Shown piece after piece: positions 6,312 to 10,307 of a stretch of 10,307 bases of DNA (its first letter is position 1; every line of letters begins with the position of its first letter). The DNA comes from Verrucomicrobiaceae bacterium UBA2429 (GTDB lineage: Bacteria; Verrucomicrobiota; Verrucomicrobiia; Verrucomicrobiales; Verrucomicrobiaceae): positions 1 through 10,307 of the forward strand of contig DDQZ01000004.1 in the NCBI GenBank assembly GCA_002343505.1, read 5' to 3'. Both the position numbers and the translations under genes were made by a program. The notes below the pieces were generated by a model. It did no database searches and had not been told where the DNA came from. It saw only the letters and a list, made by a program, of their open reading frames with translations.

Positions 6312-6386
6312 TTGCCGGCAGTGCATGACAGACGCTGGAGAAAGGGCGGAAAATATTCTGAAATTATTGGAATTGGCACCCGGTGT

Positions 6387-6402
6387 TGGCACGCGAAATG
6401 CT
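6387..6402 (+). promoter_or_regulatory. Candidate sigma-54-type promoter of barrel gene 2
   Basis: TGGCACG (6387-6393), four nucleotides, then ATGCT (6398-6402) fits the -24/-12 consensus TGGCACG-N4-TTGCW with a single mismatch (A for T). GG at 6388-6389 and GC at 6400-6401 have the required spacing. The expected transcription start (about 6412-6413) coincides with the start of the leader shared by both barrel genes. A second TTGGCAC lies 12 bp upstream (6374-6380). A sigma-70 alternative exists: TTGGCA (6386-6391) with TTAAAT (6407-6412), but with a short 15-nt spacer. A sigma-54 gene or enhancer-binding protein is not visible in the window, so this remains a candidate. Confidence 0.4.
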
Positions 6403-6412
6403 TTTCTTAAAT

Positions 6413-6475
6413 CGGTGGTGGCTGGTCTCCCGGACCTCCATCCACCACATCAACAAACCAAATACACGACCCAAC
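6413..6475 (+). promoter_or_regulatory. Conserved 5' leader of barrel gene 2
   Basis: This leader shares GGTCTCCCGGACC (6424-6436) and the following CTCCATC-ACCAC pattern with the leader of copy 1, at identical spacing from the ATG. It again ends in a G-poor, A/C-rich run with no Shine-Dalgarno sequence. The matching position supports a common leader duplicated with the gene and kept since. Confidence 0.5.
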
Positions 6476-7375
6476 ATGAAACTGAAAAGCATGACCTCCG
6501 TCATCACGAAATCAGCCATGGTTCTCGCCGCCTGCGCCAGCCTCAGCGCCTTCGCCGGCCCTGTCGCCCCCAGCGGCAAAGGAACCGTGGCCCCTCTGCC
6601 CGAACCCGATGGTGCTCTCTTTGACACCCTGGGCGCGGAACTCGCCGTCGGCTACGACACCCGCACCTACTACCGCGGCCTGTGGTTCGCCGACAACGCC
6701 GTCTGGACCAGCCTGAATCTGAGCATCCCGCTTACCGAGCAGGTTTCGCTTGGCCTTGGCGCTCTCTACTTGAGCACGGTTGAAACTACCATGGACGCTG
6801 TCAATGGACCCGGTGTGCCGAACAATGGTGTCGAAGACTTCGACTACTCCGAACTCGACCTCATGGCCAGCCTCAGCTATGACGCCGGCTTCGCCACCTT
6901 TGGCCTGGTTTACACTCACTATGAGTTCTGGGATGGCTATTCCGGCACCAACTTCGGTCTTCCGAACGGTGCTGGCGAAGGCAACGTCTCCGGCGCTGAC
7001 GAAGTGGGCATCACTTTTGCCACCTCCGTTGGTCCGGTTAATCTTGCCGGCGGTTATTTCTATGACTTCCGCATCGGCGGCTCCTATTTCGAGCTTGGCG
7101 GAGACCTCCCCATCGAAATCACCTCCTGGCTGAGCCTCGTGCCCGCCGTTAAAGTTGGCTACGGCATTGATTACTACACCAGCGGTGTCAATCCTGCGGC
7201 TCCTCCCAGCGGCTTCACTCATGTGTTGCCGACCCTCTCGGCTCCGATCAAGCTGACCAAGAGCGCCACCCTGACCCCCTACATCGCCTACAACATCTCC
7301 CTCGGTGCGCGCCACGCGCTCAACACCCAGGATAGCGAGATCTTCGGCGGTGTGAAGCTCGGTGTGACCTTCTAA
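6476..7375 (+). CDS. Outer-membrane beta-barrel protein, copy 2 (TorF-like porin)
   Basis: The 299-residue paralogue of the preceding gene has an almost identical signal peptide (MKLKSMTSVITKSAMVLAAC, then ASLSAFA; cleavage likely after A27) and the shared mature start PLPEPDGALFDTLGA. The same strands follow in order: LAVGYDTRTYYRGLWFADNA, LNLSIPLTEQVSLGLGALYL, DYSELDLMASLSYDAGFATF, YFYDFRIGGSYFELGGDLPI, ATLTPYIAYNISL. It ends in VKLGVTF with a terminal Phe. Differences cluster in predicted loops, for example ETTMDAVNGPGVPNNG against the copy-1 loop, and the last loop is shorter. I start at 6476 because it matches the start of copy 1; the frame is open to 6383, but that extension covers the candidate promoter and leader. 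LAAC at 17-20 looks like a lipobox, but the AFA cleavage site fits a barrel better. Confidence 0.87.
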   Translation: MKLKSMTSVITKSAMVLAACASLSAFAGPVAPSGKGTVAPLPEPDGALFDTLGAELAVGYDTRTYYRGLWFADNAVWTSLNLSIPLTEQVSLGLGALYLSTVETTMDAVNGPGVPNNGVEDFDYSELDLMASLSYDAGFATFGLVYTHYEFWDGYSGTNFGLPNGAGEGNVSGADEVGITFATSVGPVNLAGGYFYDFRIGGSYFELGGDLPIEITSWLSLVPAVKVGYGIDYYTSGVNPAAPPSGFTHVLPTLSAPIKLTKSATLTPYIAYNISLGARHALNTQDSEIFGGVKLGVTF

Positions 7376-7380
7376 TCTGA

Positions 7381-7438
7381 CAGTTTCCCGCGAAACTGCC
7401 TTTCCGCCCCCGGATGCTTCAGCGTCCGGGGGTTTTTG
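7381..7438 (+). terminator. Double hairpin terminator of barrel gene 2
   Basis: The first hairpin is CAGTTTC (7381-7387) with GAAACTG (7392-7398) around a 4-nt loop, starting 5 nt after the stop codon. The second is a GC-rich stem (7407-7414 with 7425-7432, extended inward by a G-T wobble and two GC pairs to a TTCA loop), followed by TTTTTGTTT. The second is a canonical Rho-independent terminator. The first may protect the 3' end or stabilise the message. Confidence 0.9.
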
Positions 7439-7477
7439 TTTGGATGTGGAGCGATTTGCCCGCTATATGCGGCCAGC

Positions 7478-9160
7478 ATGGCAACTCCCCTGAATTGGAA
7501 CTCAAGCTCCCTCACCCGCGGCTGGCAGCGCGGCGTCAACGCCTTCTTCTGGGGCCTCGGCTTCAAGACCGAGGACTTCGACAAAGCGCAGATCGGCATA
7601 GGCACCCCGCTGCTTGATGGCAACATCTGCAACATCCACGCCCATGAGCTCGCCCGGCTCATCAAGCAGGGCTGCGACGAGGCCGGCCTCATCGGCTTTC
7701 CCTTCGGAGTCTCCCCGGTCAGCGACAACATCACCCAGGGCAACATCGGCGGAGCCGCCTCCCTGTGCTCCCGCAATCTGATGGCGAACGGCGCCGAGAT
7801 GGTCTGCACCTCGCATTGTTACGACGCCCTCATCGGCCTGCATCATTGCGACAAAAACGGCCCCGCTTTTGCCATGGCCCTGGCGCGCACGAACTACCCC
7901 GGCCTCATCGTCAACGGCGGCAGCATCATGCCCGGCTGCCACAATGGCCGGCCCACCAGCATCCTTGATGTCTATGACGCCGCCGCCAAAGAAAAGCAGG
8001 GCACCATGAGCTACGAGGAGTCCGAGCAAATCATCCGCACCGCCTGCCCCGGCGCGGGCGGCTGCGGCATCGCCGCCTCCTTCAACACCTGGGGCATCGC
8101 CCTTGAGGCCATGGGCCTCAGTCTGCCGGACACCTCCTCCATCCCCGCCATAGACTCCGCCAAGCGCGCCGAGTGCCTGCGCGTCGGCCGGGCCGTTCGC
8201 CTCCTGCTTGAGCGCGGCATCCGTCCGCGCGACATCATCACCAAAGCCTCCCTCTCCAACGCCATGACCGCCATTGCTGCCGCAGGCGGCTCCACCAATG
8301 GCGTCCTGCACATCCTCGCCGTCGCCCGCGAGGCCGGCGTGGACTTCACCCTGCGCGATGTCCAGGCCATCTGCCGCCGCACCCCTGTGCTATGCAACTT
8401 CGCACCCCGCGGACGCGGCACCATGAACGACCTTCACCGCCTCGGCGGCACCACCATGTTCCTGAAGCACCTCCACGGCACCGGCCTGCTCGACGGCTCC
8501 TGCCTCACCGTCACCGGCGCCACCCTGGCGGAAAACCTCGCCGGCGCGCCGCCCGTGCCTTTCCCCAACGAACTCATCGCCCCCCTCGACACTCCCTTCA
8601 AAGCCTACGCCGACATCCAGATATGCTTCGGCAACATCGCCCCGCACGGCATGGTCTTCAAAGTCTCCTCCCTCGACGAGCCCTGCTTCACCGGCACCGC
8701 CATCTGCTTCACCGACAGCAAAGGTGTCTCCGATGCCGCCGCCGCCGGCAAAATCCGCCCCGGTCACATCGTCGTCATCCGCGGCTGCGGTCCCGTGGCC
8801 CTTGGCATGCCCGAGATGCATGTGGCCAGTGCCGCGCTCGCCGTGCCCGAGCTCTATGGAAAAGTGGCCCTGCTCTCCGACACCCGCGTTTCTGGTGTCT
8901 CCGGCGGAGCCGTTGGCGTGCATTGCAGCCCCGAGGCCGCCGTCGGCGGCCCCATCGCCCGCGTGCGGGATGGCGACGAGATCGAGTTCGACCTGCTCGC
9001 CGGCACCATCGAGGTCAAAGCCGATCTCGACGCCCGTGGTGGCGGCGCCCCGCCCGGGCCGCCGCGCCATCCCTTCGGATACCTGGCCGACTTCGCCGCC
9101 ACCGTCGCCCAGGCGCATGAGGGCTGCGTGCCCGCGTGGGTTTTGCAAAAACGGCAGTGA
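7478..9160 (+). CDS. IlvD/Edd-family dehydratase (divergent dihydroxy-acid dehydratase-like)
   Basis: The 560-residue protein has the length and motif order of iron-sulfur dehydratases that remove water from dihydroxy acids (branched-chain amino-acid synthesis) or sugar acids. Probable cluster cysteines are C51 (DGNICNIH), C124 (HHCDK) and C190 (TACPGAGGCG). D125 and K126 are the metal-site Asp and the Lys that is carbamylated in characterised members, and D83 (SDNITQG) is another metal ligand. GGSTN (270-274), E446 (MPEMH) and S472 (TRVSG, the catalytic serine position of RFSG) are also kept. Some motifs are unusual: the classical DGIxMGHxGM reads DNITQGNIGGAA, closer in 'TQG' to Edd, and PCN reads ICN. 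So dihydroxy-acid dehydratase is plausible, but a sugar-acid dehydratase role cannot be excluded. I start at 7478 (MATPLNW); an upstream in-frame ATG at 7436 lies in the preceding terminator. It sits as a single unit, with no other ilv genes nearby. Confidence 0.85.
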   Translation: MATPLNWNSSSLTRGWQRGVNAFFWGLGFKTEDFDKAQIGIGTPLLDGNICNIHAHELARLIKQGCDEAGLIGFPFGVSPVSDNITQGNIGGAASLCSRNLMANGAEMVCTSHCYDALIGLHHCDKNGPAFAMALARTNYPGLIVNGGSIMPGCHNGRPTSILDVYDAAAKEKQGTMSYEESEQIIRTACPGAGGCGIAASFNTWGIALEAMGLSLPDTSSIPAIDSAKRAECLRVGRAVRLLLERGIRPRDIITKASLSNAMTAIAAAGGSTNGVLHILAVAREAGVDFTLRDVQAICRRTPVLCNFAPRGRGTMNDLHRLGGTTMFLKHLHGTGLLDGSCLTVTGATLAENLAGAPPVPFPNELIAPLDTPFKAYADIQICFGNIAPHGMVFKVSSLDEPCFTGTAICFTDSKGVSDAAAAGKIRPGHIVVIRGCGPVALGMPEMHVASAALAVPELYGKVALLSDTRVSGVSGGAVGVHCSPEAAVGGPIARVRDGDEIEFDLLAGTIEVKADLDARGGGAPPGPPRHPFGYLADFAATVAQAHEGCVPAWVLQKRQ

Positions 9161-9217
9161 GCGTCTTTTGTCTCGTCAGCCCGCGTCCCTCCGGTTAAAA
9201 GTCAGGCCAAGCATCTC

Positions 9218-10246
9218 ATGAACTCCGCATGGTCCATCCGCCTGGTCAGGGCGCTGTTTTTCGCGCTCTTTGTCTTCACCGGCATCACCATCGCCCTCGG
9301 CTTCCAGCAGCCGGCCTGGAAAGGCGCGCTCACCGGCGCCGCCGTCATGGGGCTGCTGCTCGCGCTCGACGCCCTCTTCGCCCGCTTCACCCTGCGCGAC
9401 TTCTCCCACGCCACCTTCGGCCTTGCCATCGGCCTCTTTTGCGCCTGGCTCATCACCCGCATCGGCGTCTTCCAGCTCGCCTACTTCCAGACCCTCCCCG
9501 AGGGCGACACCATGCAGAATGTCGTCGAGCTGCTCATCTACGCCTCCATGGCCTTCTTCGGCGTCACCTTCGCCTTGCGCAGCGACCGCGACCAGTTCGC
9601 CTTCCTCATCCCCTATGTGCGCTTCCGCCGCGACGCCTCCGAGGGCGAGCCCCTCCTGCTCGATGCCGGCATCATCGTGGACGGCCGCATCCCCGAGGTG
9701 GCCCAGACCGGCTTCCTCGGCGGCATGATGGTCGTCCCGCGCTTCGTCCTAGAGGAGTTGCGCCACCTTTCCGAGTCCGCCGACAGCCTCCAGTCCGCGC
9801 GCGGGCGGCGCGGACTCGAAGTCATGGAAAGACTCCGCGCCCTCGGCGGCCAGCGTCTTTCCATTCATGAGGACCCGCCCGCAGCCGCCGCCTCCAGGGA
9901 GACCGAGGACGCCCGCCTCGTCACCCTCGCCCGCGAGCTCAACGCCCGCCTCCTGACCAACGACACCAGCCTCGCCAAAGTCGCCCGCCTGCGCGGCATC
10001 ACCGTCCTCAGTTTTCAGGACCTCTCCCTCGCCCTCCAGCCGCAATTTGCCCCCGGAGAGGAGCTCCAGCTCACCCTCGTCAAGCCCGGCAAGGACAAGC
10101 ACCAGGCCGTCGGCTACCTGCCCGACGGCACCATGATCGTCGTCAACCAGGCCGCCTCCTTCATCGGCCAGACCGTGGATGTCGTCATCTCCGGCACCCT
10201 GCCCACCAGCGCCGGGCGCCTCATCTTCGCCGAGATGAAGCGCTGA
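9218..10246 (+). CDS. YacL-like membrane protein with PIN and TRAM domains
   Basis: The 342-residue protein has four predicted membrane helices (about 8-28, 35-55, 65-88, 101-120), then a cytoplasmic PIN-type nuclease domain (about 145-270) and a C-terminal TRAM RNA-binding domain (about 280-342). PIN acidic residues are visible: D149 and D155 in LLLDAGIIVDGR, E179/E180 in PRFVLEELRHL, D231 in ETEDARL, and D249 in TNDTSLAKVA. The TRAM part contains VGYLPDGTMIVVNQA and GQTVDVVISGTL. The arrangement matches YacL-type proteins found in many bacteria, predicted to be membrane-tethered RNases; the target RNA is not known. It follows the dehydratase after 57 nt on the same strand and may be read from the same transcript, although no functional link is evident. 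There is no Shine-Dalgarno sequence at the start. Confidence 0.93.
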   Translation: MNSAWSIRLVRALFFALFVFTGITIALGFQQPAWKGALTGAAVMGLLLALDALFARFTLRDFSHATFGLAIGLFCAWLITRIGVFQLAYFQTLPEGDTMQNVVELLIYASMAFFGVTFALRSDRDQFAFLIPYVRFRRDASEGEPLLLDAGIIVDGRIPEVAQTGFLGGMMVVPRFVLEELRHLSESADSLQSARGRRGLEVMERLRALGGQRLSIHEDPPAAAASRETEDARLVTLARELNARLLTNDTSLAKVARLRGITVLSFQDLSLALQPQFAPGEELQLTLVKPGKDKHQAVGYLPDGTMIVVNQAASFIGQTVDVVISGTLPTSAGRLIFAEMKR

Positions 10247-10248
10247 TC

Positions 10249-10307
10249 TCAGCGCCTCCGCCCCAGCCCCGCCAGCCCCGCCAGCCCCGCCAGCATCAGG
10301 AGAAAAG
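10249..10307 (-). CDS. C-terminal end of a PEP-CTERM-type surface protein (partial)
   Basis: Read on the minus strand, the last 18 codons before a TGA (10249-10251) give FLLMLAGLAGLAGLGRRR. A hydrophobic helix rich in Leu, Ala and Gly followed directly by three arginines at the very C-terminus is the form of a PEP-CTERM sorting signal, which is recognised by exosortase and removed during export to the surface or matrix. The PEP motif itself should lie just outside the window, so the family call rests on the tail only. Three 9-bp tandem units (AGCCCCGCC on the plus strand, 10265-10291) encode the repeated LAG steps. The stop is 2 bp from the convergent stop of the PIN-TRAM gene, and no terminator fits between them. 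Confidence 0.6.
   Translation of the reverse strand, partial: FLLMLAGLAGLAGLGRRR
10265..10291. repeat. Three 9-bp tandem repeats in the PEP-CTERM-like tail
   Basis: AGCCCCGCC is repeated three times in tandem. Being a multiple of three, it adds or removes an LAG triplet (minus strand) without a frameshift, so copy number could change the length of the membrane helix. Seen directly; variability is inference. Confidence 0.7.

Noticed and set aside
6524..6535. Lipobox LAAC in the second barrel protein
   Set aside because: The paralogue has LATC, and both have a good AFA-G signal peptidase I site and C-terminal Phe, which fit outer-membrane barrels rather than lipoproteins.
7436..7477. Earlier in-frame ATG for the dehydratase
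   Set aside because: It falls in the T tract of the preceding terminator; the homologous part of the protein begins after the ATG at 7478.

Overview
The window (10,307 bp, high GC) looks like chromosomal DNA from a member of the Verrucomicrobiota (Prosthecobacter/Verrucomicrobium-like). This is inferred from the gene set: a Tat-exported Gfo/Idh/MocA oxidoreductase paired with a ketose 3-epimerase-type isomerase, a PEP-CTERM-type tail at the right edge, a stand-alone polyvalent-protein-type kinase fold, and starts that all lack a Shine-Dalgarno sequence. No rRNA, tRNA, CRISPR array, transposase or plasmid/phage replication gene was seen.

Left region (1-1340): a gene-poor stretch with nested inverted repeats (29-190), then a 40-bp fragment nearly identical to the 3' end of the oxidoreductase gene further right, then a minus-strand ORF (278-1264) with the invariant-residue spacing of a kinase fold. 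Both ends of that ORF lie inside copies of one high-GC repeat: a partial copy at 238-281 and two tandem copies at 1149-1323.

Sugar region (1343-3680, minus strand): a two-gene operon. A D-tagatose/D-psicose 3-epimerase family TIM barrel (2826-3680) is followed after 37 nt by a twin-arginine-exported Gfo/Idh/MocA oxidoreductase (1400-2788), closed by a strong intrinsic terminator (1343-1379). The pair probably acts on a sugar or sugar derivative; the substrate cannot be read from sequence.

Envelope region (3871-7440, plus strand): a LysM lipoprotein, a single-pass membrane protein of unknown function, then two tandem paralogous outer-membrane beta-barrel proteins. Each barrel gene has its own intrinsic terminator and a matching 5' leader, so the duplication covered the regulatory region as well as the coding sequence. 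A sigma-54-like promoter candidate precedes the second copy.

Right region (7478-10307): a divergent IlvD/Edd-family dehydratase, a YacL-like membrane PIN-TRAM protein, and, converging on it with only 2 bp between stop codons, the last 18 codons of a minus-strand gene whose product ends like a PEP-CTERM surface protein. Most genes are ordinary housekeeping or envelope functions. The parts most worth a second look are the repeat-bracketed kinase-like ORF with the neighbouring gene fragment, and the duplicated barrel genes with their leaders.
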